The position numbers and the translations under genes were made by a program. From Polaromonas sp. (GTDB lineage: Bacteria; Pseudomonadota; Gammaproteobacteria; Burkholderiales; Burkholderiaceae), in contig PNMH01000061.1 in the NCBI GenBank assembly GCA_013823505.1, positions 1 to 23,905 of the forward strand: DNA of 23,905 nucleotides. The letters run 5' to 3'. Positions within the stretch are counted from its first letter, which is position 1. Each line of letters starts with the position of its first letter. This document shows, piece after piece, positions 1-6,701 of the stretch. The notes under the pieces were generated by a model. The model saw nothing but the letters and a program-made list of their open reading frames with translations. It had not been told where the DNA came from and ran no database searches.

Positions 1-606
1 GTTGCGGCGGATGCGGCCCGACATGTCCTCGTGGCGCGCAATCGCCGAGAGCGCCTCGCTCAGCAGGTTGTCCGAGGCGTTGCTGTTGAGCACCTTCTTG
101 CTCACGGTCTCGATCTCGTCGTAGATGTCCTCCAGCGTGTCGGCACAGTACTCGGCGTCGGCGTCGAACAGCATCAGCAACACGTCCTTGGCGTCCTCGA
201 TCAGACCCGGCATGCGACGCGCGCGCATGCGCAACAGGCGGAACACCGGCACGTCTTCGTCGTGGATGGAGAACAGCACACCCTGGCTCTTCAGGGTGTC
301 GTTGTGTTCGTTCAGGATGAAGGCCACACGGACCGCGCGCGGGTCTTCCTCGTCGTCGATCAGGAAGTCGGAGCGCACATGCAGTTCGCCGTTGTCTTCC
401 TCGAAGAAACGGGCCGACTCCTCGATGTCCTCGTCCATCGCGTCTTCGGGGATCGACAGACCGAAGTGCTGCTTGACCCAGCGGCGTTCTTCGGGCGTGG
501 GGTCTTCGAGGTCGACCCAGATCGGCTTGAATTGCGCGAGCTCTTCGAGCGACTCGATCTCTTCCTGGAAGAGGCGGCCATTGGCCAGGGTGAAAACGTT
601 GAGCAT
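1..606 (-). CDS. corA: CorA magnesium/cobalt channel, N-terminal part (cut by window edge)
   Basis: Reading leftwards from ATG at 606, the frame stays open to base 1, giving 202 residues with no stop, so the C-terminal part lies outside the window. The protein begins MLNVFTLANGRL and contains the segment EDIEESARFFEEDNGELHVR followed by FRLLRMRARRMPG. Both closely resemble the cytoplasmic domain of the enterobacterial-type CorA (LEDIEASARFFEDEDGLHIH and FRLYRMRARS in Salmonella, from memory). Known role of the family: pentameric inner-membrane channel for Mg2+ and Co2+ uptake; the two transmembrane helices and the GMN selectivity motif would be in the missing part. The acidic, helix-rich N-domain seen here is where the family senses Mg2+. 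A GGGAG ribosome binding site lies just upstream of the ATG. The gene follows the patatin-like gene on the same strand, but a 207-bp gap with a structured leader suggests its own control. Identity is confident; the start is well supported. Confidence 0.93.
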   Translation of the reverse strand, partial: MLNVFTLANGRLFQEEIESLEELAQFKPIWVDLEDPTPEERRWVKQHFGLSIPEDAMDEDIEESARFFEEDNGELHVRSDFLIDDEEDPRAVRVAFILNEHNDTLKSQGVLFSIHDEDVPVFRLLRMRARRMPGLIEDAKDVLLMLFDADAEYCADTLEDIYDEIETVSKKVLNSNASDNLLSEALSAIARHEDMSGRIRRN

Positions 607-625
607 GGAGCGCTCCCGGCGAAGT

Positions 626-757
626 CTGCTGTCTGAAAGGGCGGGCCGCGTGGGCGGGCCCGAGGGCGGGAGAGGTGCTTTCAGCCAGCAGGCCGCCCGA
701 TTCAGGTCGCCGCGCGGACGGCGACGATCAGACGGTGGCGGGGGTGGCTGAAAGCAC
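626..757 (-). promoter_or_regulatory. corA leader with two mutually exclusive stems
   Basis: Stem A pairs 745-757 with 675-687, a perfect 13-bp inverted repeat (plus-strand arms gtgctttcagcca and tggctgaaagcac). Its loop contains a perfect 7-bp hairpin (706-712 with 719-725). Stem B pairs 678-691 with 626-639: RNA arms CTGCTGGCTGAAAG and CTTTCAGACAGCAG, 13 pairs with one G-A mismatch. The two stems share 678-687, so only one can form at a time. The left arm of stem A lies inside the upstream ORF. Stem B ends about 20 nt before the corA ATG. The RNA between the arms of stem B (640-677) is C-rich, as Rho-loading sites tend to be. No U-tract follows either stem, so a simple intrinsic terminator is unlikely. 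Inferred role: Mg2+- or translation-responsive attenuation of corA. Confidence 0.45.
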
Positions 758-781
758 GCAACTGGGGGGCGTGCTGTCCAT
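728..781 (-). CDS. Upstream leader ORF of corA (17 residues, corL-like)
   Basis: ATG at 781 and TGA at 730-728 enclose 17 codons encoding MDSTPPSCVLSATPATV. The segment GGAGAG (786-791 on the plus strand as ctctcc) sits 4-5 nt before the ATG as a plausible Shine-Dalgarno. The peptide has three prolines, two adjacent and near the N-terminus. Codons 9-13 contain the left arm of a 13-bp RNA stem, so a ribosome on this ORF would block that stem. In Salmonella, the corA leader holds a short ORF (corL) and the mgtA leader holds the proline-rich mgtL; both link translation to Rho-dependent termination. Sequence similarity to those peptides is not claimed; the resemblance is positional and architectural. 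It could also be a chance ORF in GC-rich DNA. Confidence 0.4.
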   Translation of the reverse strand: MDSTPPSCVLSATPATV

Positions 782-812
782 GGGGCTCTCCGGGGGTGGG
801 TTCGACCGGCGA

Positions 813-822
813 ATTATGGCAC
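813..822 (-). promoter_or_regulatory. Candidate extended -10 promoter for corA
   Basis: On the minus strand this reads GTGCCATAAT: a TG one base before the -10-like hexamer CATAAT (5 of 6 matches to TATAAT). It overlaps the stop codon of the patatin-like gene. No good -35 is visible, which is typical of extended -10 promoters. It would start transcription near 806 and give corA a leader of about 200 nt that includes the upstream ORF and hairpins. Predicted only by eye. Confidence 0.35.
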
Positions 823-2061
823 CGCAGCAGCGCCCGGGAGGGGCGCATGAGGTGCCAGAAAGCGCATCAGTTCGTCTTTTCGCCGCCAGGCATCGTGCTC
901 GCCGAGTTCGATCAGCGCGTGCACGAAGCCGGGTTCGAACAGGAGGTAGCTGGCGAGCGCCGCGGCACTGCCGGCCGCGCCGCGCGCGGTGTCCAGCGCG
1001 CCCAGCCCGGCCAGGGTGTTGCGGGTGGGCGCGGGCAACTCGCCGATGTGTTTGCGGGCCAGCTCGTCGAGCGAGAAGCTGGGCTGGATCGCAAGCACCT
1101 CGACCGGCCGGTAGGGCAGGGCCGCCGCCAGCGAAGGCGGCAGGCGCGACAAGGTCTGGCTGACGCGCTGGGCCTGCTCCACATCGGCCTGCAAGGTGTC
1201 GTGGAACACGCTGGCCATGGCGTGGCCGGCGATGGTGCCGGCGGTGGGATCGCCCGCCGCCCGCGACACCATGCCTGAGCGCTGGGGCTGACCCACGCCG
1301 ATCACCAACACGCGCCGCGCGCCGAAATGGATGGCCGGCGACAACGGCGAGAGCTGGCGCATGGAGCCGTCACCAAAATGCTCCTTGTGGCCCTCGACCC
1401 AGAGCGGCACGGCCGGAAACAGGAACGGAATGGCGCTGGACGCCATGAGGTGTTCGATGGTGATGGGCTGAAAATCCGCCCGCCGCCCGGGCCGGTGCCA
1501 GGCCTGCACCGGATGGCCGGGCCGGGTCTGGCAGAAGGTCCAGTGCTCGCCGCTGGTGTAGCTCGATGCCGTGACTCCCAGGGCCTCGATCGTGTGCCGC
1601 TCCAGCGCCCGCTCCAGACCCTGCAGGTCGATGGCGCGGTGCAGCGTGTCCACCAGCGGCAGCGTGTCGAGCAGGGCGCGGTGGCGCCGCACCTGGCGCG
1701 CCAGCGTCCAGCCCGCGACCAGCCGGTTGGCGCGCACCCAGCCCGGCGCTTCCAGCCGGTACACCTGCTCCGATCGCAAGCCCATCCAGAACCGGGCCAG
1801 CAAGGGCAAGGCCGCCAGCCCCTGCTCGGCCACGCTGGCGAGGTAGGCCGCGTTCAACGCACCGGCCGAGGTGCCGAACAGCCATGGGAAGGGAAAGGGC
1901 TGCGCACCTGGGGGCAGCATGGCGGCCAGCGCCTTGAGCACACCGGCCTGGTAGGCGGTGCGCGCGCCACCGCCCATCAACACCAGCGCACACGCATCGG
2001 GCCTCGCCTCGTGCGAGGCGGGCGTCAACATGTTGTGGGTGATGAGGGTGTCGAGGGACAT
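814..2061 (-). CDS. Patatin-like phospholipase family protein
   Basis: The protein has 415 residues from ATG 2061. Patatin hallmarks are visible: the glycine-rich oxyanion motif GGGARTAYQ at about residue 30, the nucleophile motif GTSAG with Ser65, and the dyad aspartate in DGSMR (Asp231), followed by a VLVIGVG strand. The usual DGG/DGA has become DGS, which is tolerated in the family. Known role: Ser-Asp acyl hydrolase acting on phospholipids or other acyl esters; the exact substrate cannot be told. There is no signal peptide, so it is likely cytoplasmic or peripherally membrane bound. An in-frame TTG at 2085 would add 8 residues; ATG 2061 is preferred, with a GGAGG about 13 nt upstream, a long spacing. 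It follows the permease gene on the same strand with a gap of 37 bp and may be co-transcribed with it. Confidence 0.85.
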   Translation of the reverse strand: MSLDTLITHNMLTPASHEARPDACALVLMGGGARTAYQAGVLKALAAMLPPGAQPFPFPWLFGTSAGALNAAYLASVAEQGLAALPLLARFWMGLRSEQVYRLEAPGWVRANRLVAGWTLARQVRRHRALLDTLPLVDTLHRAIDLQGLERALERHTIEALGVTASSYTSGEHWTFCQTRPGHPVQAWHRPGRRADFQPITIEHLMASSAIPFLFPAVPLWVEGHKEHFGDGSMRQLSPLSPAIHFGARRVLVIGVGQPQRSGMVSRAAGDPTAGTIAGHAMASVFHDTLQADVEQAQRVSQTLSRLPPSLAAALPYRPVEVLAIQPSFSLDELARKHIGELPAPTRNTLAGLGALDTARGAAGSAAALASYLLFEPGFVHALIELGEHDAWRRKDELMRFLAPHAPLPGAAAVP

Positions 2062-2098
2062 GGGGTGCGGCCCGCCTCCCGTCAAGCCATCAGGGGGC

Positions 2099-3388
2099 TC
2101 ACGCCTTGCCGCGGCTGAGCAGCCAGTACAGGAAGATCGCGCCGAAGGTGGCGGTGCCGATGCCGCCCAGACCGAACTGGCCGAACTTCAGCGTGTACTC
2201 GCCGGTGCCCAGGATGATCGGAATCGCGGCCACGAGCAGGTTCTTGTTGTCCGAGAAGTCGACCTTGTTGTCGACCCAGATCTTGGCGCCGGCGATGGCG
2301 ATGAGGCCGAACACCACGATGGACACGCCGCCCATCACCGCCAGCGGGATCGCCTGGATCAGCGCGCCGAACTTCGGGCTGAAGCCCAGCACGATGGCGA
2401 TGCACGCGGCCACCACGAACATGGCGGTGGAGTAGATCTTGGTGGCGGCCATCACGCCGATGTTTTCGGCGTAGGTGGTCACGCCGGTGCCGCCGGCTGC
2501 GCCACTGACCATGGTGGCCACGCCGTCGCCGATGAAGGCTTTGCCCAGATACGGATTGAGGTCGCGCCCGGTCATGGCGCTCACGGCCTTGATGTGACCG
2601 AGGTTCTCAGCCACCAGGATCAGCGCCACCGGTGCGATGAGCAGCATGGCTTGCGCCTGGAACGCCGGCGCGGCAAAGGTGGGCATGCCGAACCACGCGG
2701 CGTTGGCGATACCGGAGACGTCGATGGGTTTGCCCAGGCCCAGGCCGTTGGTGAGCACGGCGTAGATCACGCTGGCCACGATCAGGCCGACCAGGATCAA
2801 CAGGCGCTGCGTCATGCCGCGCGCATACACGGCCACCAGCGCCACGCTGATGAAGGTGATGGCCTGCATCCAGGCGTCAAAGCCGGTGGGCGCCATGTTC
2901 TTGATGGGGATGGCGGCGAGGTTCAGGCCGATGACGGCGACCACGGTGCCGGTGACCACCGGCGGCATGAGGCGCTCGATCCAGCCCGTGCCCGTGGCCT
3001 GCACCAGGAAACCGATGACGGTGTAGACCAGGCCGCAGATGATGATGCCGCCCAGAGCCACGCCCAGGTTGGCGTTGGGGCCCGGGCCGGCGTAACCGCT
3101 GGCCGCGATCACCACGCCGATGAAGGCGAAGCTGGAGCCCAGGTAGCTGGGGACCTTGCCACCCGTGATGAAGAAGAAGATGAGCGTGCCGATGCCGCTC
3201 ATGAGGATGGCCACGTTGGGGTTGAAGCCCATGAGCAGCGGGGCCAGCACGGTGGCGCCAAACATGGCGATGACGTGCTGCACACCCATGACGGTGGTCT
3301 GCGGCCAGGGCAGACGCTCGTCGGGGGCGATCACGCCGCCGTTGTCGAGCGTGGTGGATGGCTTCTCTGCCCAATGGAACAGGCCCAT
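2099..3388 (-). CDS. NCS2 family uracil/pyrimidine permease (RutG-like)
   Basis: The 429-residue membrane protein begins MGLFHWAEKP. Conserved blocks include APDERLPWPQTTVMGVQHVIAMFG, MSGIGTLIFFFITGGKVPSY, IERLMPPVVTG and the NCS2 signature region VAENLGHIKAVSAMTGRD (all shortened here to under 20 residues where needed: APDERLPWPQTTVMGVQH, GTLIFFFITGGKVPSY, ENLGHIKAVSAMTGRD). GGTGVTTYAENIGVMA supplies the substrate-site region of the family. These blocks are very close to E. coli RutG and less so to UraA, as I remember them. Known role: proton-coupled import of uracil or related bases through the inner membrane. AAGGAG lies 8 nt before the ATG. The frame stays open far upstream, but only into the antisense of the acetoacetyl-CoA synthetase gene. 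No rut catabolic genes are present nearby, so the substrate is inferred and no symbol is given. Confidence 0.9.
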   Translation of the reverse strand: MGLFHWAEKPSTTLDNGGVIAPDERLPWPQTTVMGVQHVIAMFGATVLAPLLMGFNPNVAILMSGIGTLIFFFITGGKVPSYLGSSFAFIGVVIAASGYAGPGPNANLGVALGGIIICGLVYTVIGFLVQATGTGWIERLMPPVVTGTVVAVIGLNLAAIPIKNMAPTGFDAWMQAITFISVALVAVYARGMTQRLLILVGLIVASVIYAVLTNGLGLGKPIDVSGIANAAWFGMPTFAAPAFQAQAMLLIAPVALILVAENLGHIKAVSAMTGRDLNPYLGKAFIGDGVATMVSGAAGGTGVTTYAENIGVMAATKIYSTAMFVVAACIAIVLGFSPKFGALIQAIPLAVMGGVSIVVFGLIAIAGAKIWVDNKVDFSDNKNLLVAAIPIILGTGEYTLKFGQFGLGGIGTATFGAIFLYWLLSRGKA

Positions 3389-3502
3389 GTGGTGTCTCCT
3401 TGTTGTGGTGGTTGGCTGGCCCGGTGGCCCGCAGGGATTGTGCCCGCAAGCCCGGGGCGACACCGTGCAAGGGGACAGCGCTGTTAACCTGATGGCCAAA
3501 AA

Positions 3503-5611
3503 ATGGACCACAACATGAACGAGACAAACCCACCCCCCTTCATCCCGCAGATCCGGCTGTACCAGCAATGGCTGGCCGATCAGCGCGGCCTGCACTTCGA
3601 CAGTTACGACGCGCTGTGGCGGTGGTCGACCACCGACCTGGAAGCCTTCTGGCAAAGCATCTGGGACTACTTCGACATGCGCTCGCCCACGCCGCACACC
3701 GCCGTGCTGGAGCGCAACGTGATGCCCGGCGCGCGTTGGTTCCCCGGTGCGCAGGTGAACTATGCGCAGCAGGTGTTTCGCCACGTGCAGCCCGCGCACG
3801 AGGCCGGCTTCATGGCGATCGTGAGCCGCAACGAGAAGGGCCGCCACGTCGAGATGAGCTGGCCCGAGTTGCGCCGCCAGGTGGCGTCGATGGCGCTGCA
3901 CCTGCAGGCCCAGGGCGTGCGGCCCGGCGACCGCGTGGCCGCGTACCTGCCCAACATTCCCGAGGCGATGGTGGCATTTCTCGCCACGGTGAGCATCGGC
4001 GGCGTGTGGAGCATCTGTGCGCCCGACATGGGCACCCACGCCGTGCTCGACCGCTTCCGCCAGATCGAGCCGGTGGTGCTGATCGCTTGCGACGGCGTGA
4101 CCTACGGCGCGCGCGACTTCGACCGCCTGGCCGTGGTGGCCGAGCTGCGCGCGGCCCTGCCCACGGTACGACACGTGGTGCTGCACGCCAACCTGGCCGA
4201 GGATGAGGAAGCCGCCGACCGCGCGCTGCAGGCCGCCGCACCGTGCACCGCTTTTGCCGAAGCCACCGCGCGGATGGACGCGGCCGTGGCGCAGTTCGAG
4301 CCGCTCTGGCTGCCCTTCGACCACCCGCTGTGGATCGTGTATTCCAGCGGCACCACCGGCCTGCCCAAACCCATCGTGCACGGCCACGGCGGCACCACCA
4401 TCGTGGCGCTCGCGCTGAAGATCCTGCACAACGACATCGGTTGCAGCTACGAGCCCAACAGCTGGGGTGAGCGTTACCACTGGTACAGCTCCACCGGCTG
4501 GGTGATGTGGAACGCGCAGACCGGCGGCCTGCTCGGCGGCACCACCTGCGTGATCTATGACGGCAACCCGGGCGGCTCCAAAGAGAACCCCGACTGGACC
4601 ACGCTGTGGCGCTTCGCGGCCGAGCAGGGCGTGACCTTCTTCGGCGCGGGCGCGGCGTTTTTTGCGAACTGCCTCAAGGCCGGCGTTGACTTGTCGACGT
4701 GTGGGGATCTGTCGGCGGTGCGGGCCTTGGGCACCACAGGGTCGCCGTTGTCGGAGGACGCGCAGCGGTGGGGCACATCACAGTTCGCGGCCATCGCACA
4801 GAGCGAAGGACAACGCGACATCTGGTGGTGCAACATCTCGGGTGGCACCGACTTCGCAGGCGCGTTCATTGGCGGTCACCGCGACTTGCCGCAAACACCG
4901 GGTCGCATGCAATGCCGGCTCATGGGCTGTGCGGTGGAAGCGTGGAACGAGCAGGGCCTGCCGGTGAACGACGAGGTGGGCGAGCTGGTGTGCACGCAGC
5001 CCATCCCGTCGATGCCGCTGTACTTCGTGGGCGATGTCGATCACCAGCGGCTGCTCGGCAGCTACTTCGCCATGTACCCGGCCGGTCATGGCCGCAAGCC
5101 TGGCGGCGGCGACCTCGAAGCCAGCGCCGGTGCCGTCTGGCGCCACGGCGACTGGCTGCGCATCCACCCCGACGGCTCGTGTGTGATCTACGGCCGCTCG
5201 GACGCCACCATCAACCGCCACGGCCTGCGCATGGGCACCAGCGAGCTCTACAGCGCTGTCGAAGCGCTGCCCGAGGTGATGGATTCGATGGTGGTGGACC
5301 TCGAATACCTGGGCCGCGAGAGCTACATGCCGCTGTTCGTCGTGCTGCGCGAGGGCGTGGTGCTCGACGACGCGGTGCGCGAGCGCATCACCGACAGCAT
5401 CCGCACCGCACTCTCGCCGCGCTTCGTGCCCAACGATGTGTTCCAGGTGGCCGAGGTCCCGCGCACGCTCTCGGGCAAAAAGCAGGAGCTGCCGATCAAG
5501 AAACTGTTGCTGGGCCAGCCGTTGGAAAAGGTGATCAACAAGGAGGCGATGGCGAATCCGGGCTGCCTGGACTGGTACGTGGACTTCGCCCTGCGCCGCC
5601 AGACCGCCTGA
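3503..5611 (+). CDS. Acetoacetyl-CoA synthetase (acetoacetate-CoA ligase)
   Basis: The 702-residue protein belongs to the ANL adenylate-forming enzymes. The N-terminal ACAS_N-type region carries AVLERNVMPGARWFPGAQVNY. The AMP/ATP-binding P-loop IVYSSGTTGLPKPIVHGHGG is at about residues 278-297. The A8 hinge region reads YGRSDATINRHGLRMG, and the catalytic lysine is near the C-terminus in LSGKKQELPIKK. The spacing and the GERYHWYSSTGWVMWN block point to acetoacetyl-CoA synthetase (EC 6.2.1.16), not acetyl-CoA synthetase. Known role: ATP-dependent activation of acetoacetate to acetoacetyl-CoA in the cytoplasm, feeding ketone-body or polyhydroxybutyrate turnover. It is somewhat longer than the usual 650-670 residues. 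ATG 3503 and in-frame ATG 3515 are both possible; neither has a clear Shine-Dalgarno. It is divergent from the permease across 114 bp. Codon choice changes briefly at about 4680-4900. Confidence 0.9.
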   Translation: MDHNMNETNPPPFIPQIRLYQQWLADQRGLHFDSYDALWRWSTTDLEAFWQSIWDYFDMRSPTPHTAVLERNVMPGARWFPGAQVNYAQQVFRHVQPAHEAGFMAIVSRNEKGRHVEMSWPELRRQVASMALHLQAQGVRPGDRVAAYLPNIPEAMVAFLATVSIGGVWSICAPDMGTHAVLDRFRQIEPVVLIACDGVTYGARDFDRLAVVAELRAALPTVRHVVLHANLAEDEEAADRALQAAAPCTAFAEATARMDAAVAQFEPLWLPFDHPLWIVYSSGTTGLPKPIVHGHGGTTIVALALKILHNDIGCSYEPNSWGERYHWYSSTGWVMWNAQTGGLLGGTTCVIYDGNPGGSKENPDWTTLWRFAAEQGVTFFGAGAAFFANCLKAGVDLSTCGDLSAVRALGTTGSPLSEDAQRWGTSQFAAIAQSEGQRDIWWCNISGGTDFAGAFIGGHRDLPQTPGRMQCRLMGCAVEAWNEQGLPVNDEVGELVCTQPIPSMPLYFVGDVDHQRLLGSYFAMYPAGHGRKPGGGDLEASAGAVWRHGDWLRIHPDGSCVIYGRSDATINRHGLRMGTSELYSAVEALPEVMDSMVVDLEYLGRESYMPLFVVLREGVVLDDAVRERITDSIRTALSPRFVPNDVFQVAEVPRTLSGKKQELPIKKLLLGQPLEKVINKEAMANPGCLDWYVDFALRRQTA

Positions 5612-5615
5612 GCGC

Positions 5616-5663
5616 CCGGCCTTCGGGCTAACCCGCTGTTGGCCAGGCCGGCCTTGCGCTAAC
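5616..5663. repeat. Imperfect direct repeat between acetoacetyl-CoA synthetase and tctC-like gene
   Basis: CCGGCCTTCGGGCTAAC at 5616-5632 is followed by CCGGCCTTGCGCTAAC at 5648-5663, a start-to-start distance of 32 bp, about three helical turns. The first copy overlaps a small hairpin (GCCCG-GCCTT-CGGGC) just after the stop codon. No U-tract follows it, so it is not a convincing terminator. It may be a regulator binding site for the downstream transporter gene or a chance duplication. Confidence 0.3.
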
Positions 5664-5693
5664 TTGGAGGTCCCGCAAGAACCGGAGACGCGC

Positions 5694-6698
5694 ATGCAGC
5701 CCACCGACCGTTCTCTCAGCCGCCGCCAAGCGCTCACCCTGGCCGCCAGCGGCGCCGCTGTGGTGGCCGCGCCGGGTTTGTTCAGCAGCGCGGCGCAGGC
5801 GCAGGACAAGTTTCCCTCGCGCCCCATCACCCTCATCGCGCCCTGGCCCGCCGGCGGCAGCAGCGACGGTGTCATGCGCGCGCTGGCCCAGAGCGCCAGC
5901 AAGGCGCTGGGTGTGCCGGTGGTGATCGAGAACAAGCCCGGTGTGGGCGGCACGCTGGGCGCCAGCGCCATGGTGCAGGCCAAGCCCGACGGCTACACGC
6001 TCACGCAGCTGCCGCTGGGTGTCTACCGCCTGCCGCACATGCAGGCCATGCCCTTCAACCCGGTGACCGACCTCACCCACATCGTCTGCCTCACCGGCTA
6101 CACCTTCGGTCTGGCCTGCACGGCCGATGCGCCGTTCAAGACGCTCAAGGAAATGGTGGCCTACGCCAAAGCCAACCCGGGCAAGCTCGAATACGGCCAC
6201 ACCGGCACCGGCACCACGCCGCACCTGGCGATCGAGGAGTTCAGTGAGAAAGCGGGCATCCAGCTCAACCCGATCCCGTTCAAGGGCTCAGCCGAAATCA
6301 TGACTTCCATTCTCGGGGGGCACATCCGCATGATGAGCGGCACCACCGAGTTCGCGCCCCACGTGCAGAGCGGCAAGCTGCGCCTGCTCGCCACGCTGGG
6401 CCGGGAGCGCAACAAGGCCTTCCCCGACGTGCCCACCGTGAAGGAAAGCGGCTGGGACACCATCACCGAGTCGCCCTTCGGCATCGGCGGCCCCAAGGGC
6501 ATGGACCCGGCTGTGGTGAAGGTGCTGCACGACGCCTTCAAGACCACACTCGACGACCCCGAGGTCAAGGCCACCTTCGACAAGTTTTACCAGCCCACGA
6601 TCTACATGAACACCGCGGATTACACGGCGTATGCGGTGCGCACGTTTGCGGCGGAAAAAGCGACGATCGAGCGACTGGGTCTGTCGAAAAAGAGCTGA
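5694..6698 (+). CDS. Bug-family tripartite tricarboxylate transporter substrate-binding protein (TctC-like)
   Basis: The 334-residue protein starts at ATG 5694, with GGAG 5-8 nt upstream; an in-frame ATG 30 bp earlier lacks these features. The N-terminus contains a twin-arginine motif, SRRQAL (Arg10-Arg11), followed by a hydrophobic stretch and a cleavage-type AQA at about residue 36. It is therefore likely exported through Tat to the periplasm. The mature protein opens with FPSRPITLIAPWPAGGSSD, then VVIENKPGVGGTLGA and TLTQLPLGVYR, all classic Bug motifs. Known role: periplasmic capture of small carboxylates or related solutes. No TctA/TctB membrane partner is nearby, which is common for the many orphan Bug proteins in Burkholderiales. 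The ligand is unknown. Its 3' end converges on the EamA gene with a gap of 3 bp. Confidence 0.92.
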   Translation: MQPTDRSLSRRQALTLAASGAAVVAAPGLFSSAAQAQDKFPSRPITLIAPWPAGGSSDGVMRALAQSASKALGVPVVIENKPGVGGTLGASAMVQAKPDGYTLTQLPLGVYRLPHMQAMPFNPVTDLTHIVCLTGYTFGLACTADAPFKTLKEMVAYAKANPGKLEYGHTGTGTTPHLAIEEFSEKAGIQLNPIPFKGSAEIMTSILGGHIRMMSGTTEFAPHVQSGKLRLLATLGRERNKAFPDVPTVKESGWDTITESPFGIGGPKGMDPAVVKVLHDAFKTTLDDPEVKATFDKFYQPTIYMNTADYTAYAVRTFAAEKATIERLGLSKKS

Positions 6699-6701
6699 CG
6701 G

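Noticed and set aside
706..725. mini-ykkC-type riboswitch suggested by the small GGACG-containing hairpin in the corA leader
   Set aside because: Only one such hairpin is present and the loop does not show the paired ACGR motifs of that class; corA is not a known target.
2062..2085. TTG start 8 codons upstream for the patatin-like protein
   Set aside because: The added residues (TGGGPHP) are not typical, and an ATG follows; kept only as an alternative.
1958..3487. A 509-residue plus-strand open frame opposite the permease gene
   Set aside because: Extremely rich in H, D, G and A, with no family motif; the permease on the minus strand explains the region.
3389..4480. In-frame N-terminal extension of the permease by about 360 residues
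   Set aside because: It is the antisense of the acetoacetyl-CoA synthetase gene, rich in H, R and G, and the conserved permease N-terminus with AAGGAG begins at 3388.
5612..5632. Hairpin GCCCG-GCCTT-CGGGC as terminator of acetoacetyl-CoA synthetase
   Set aside because: Only a 5-bp stem and no U-tract follows.
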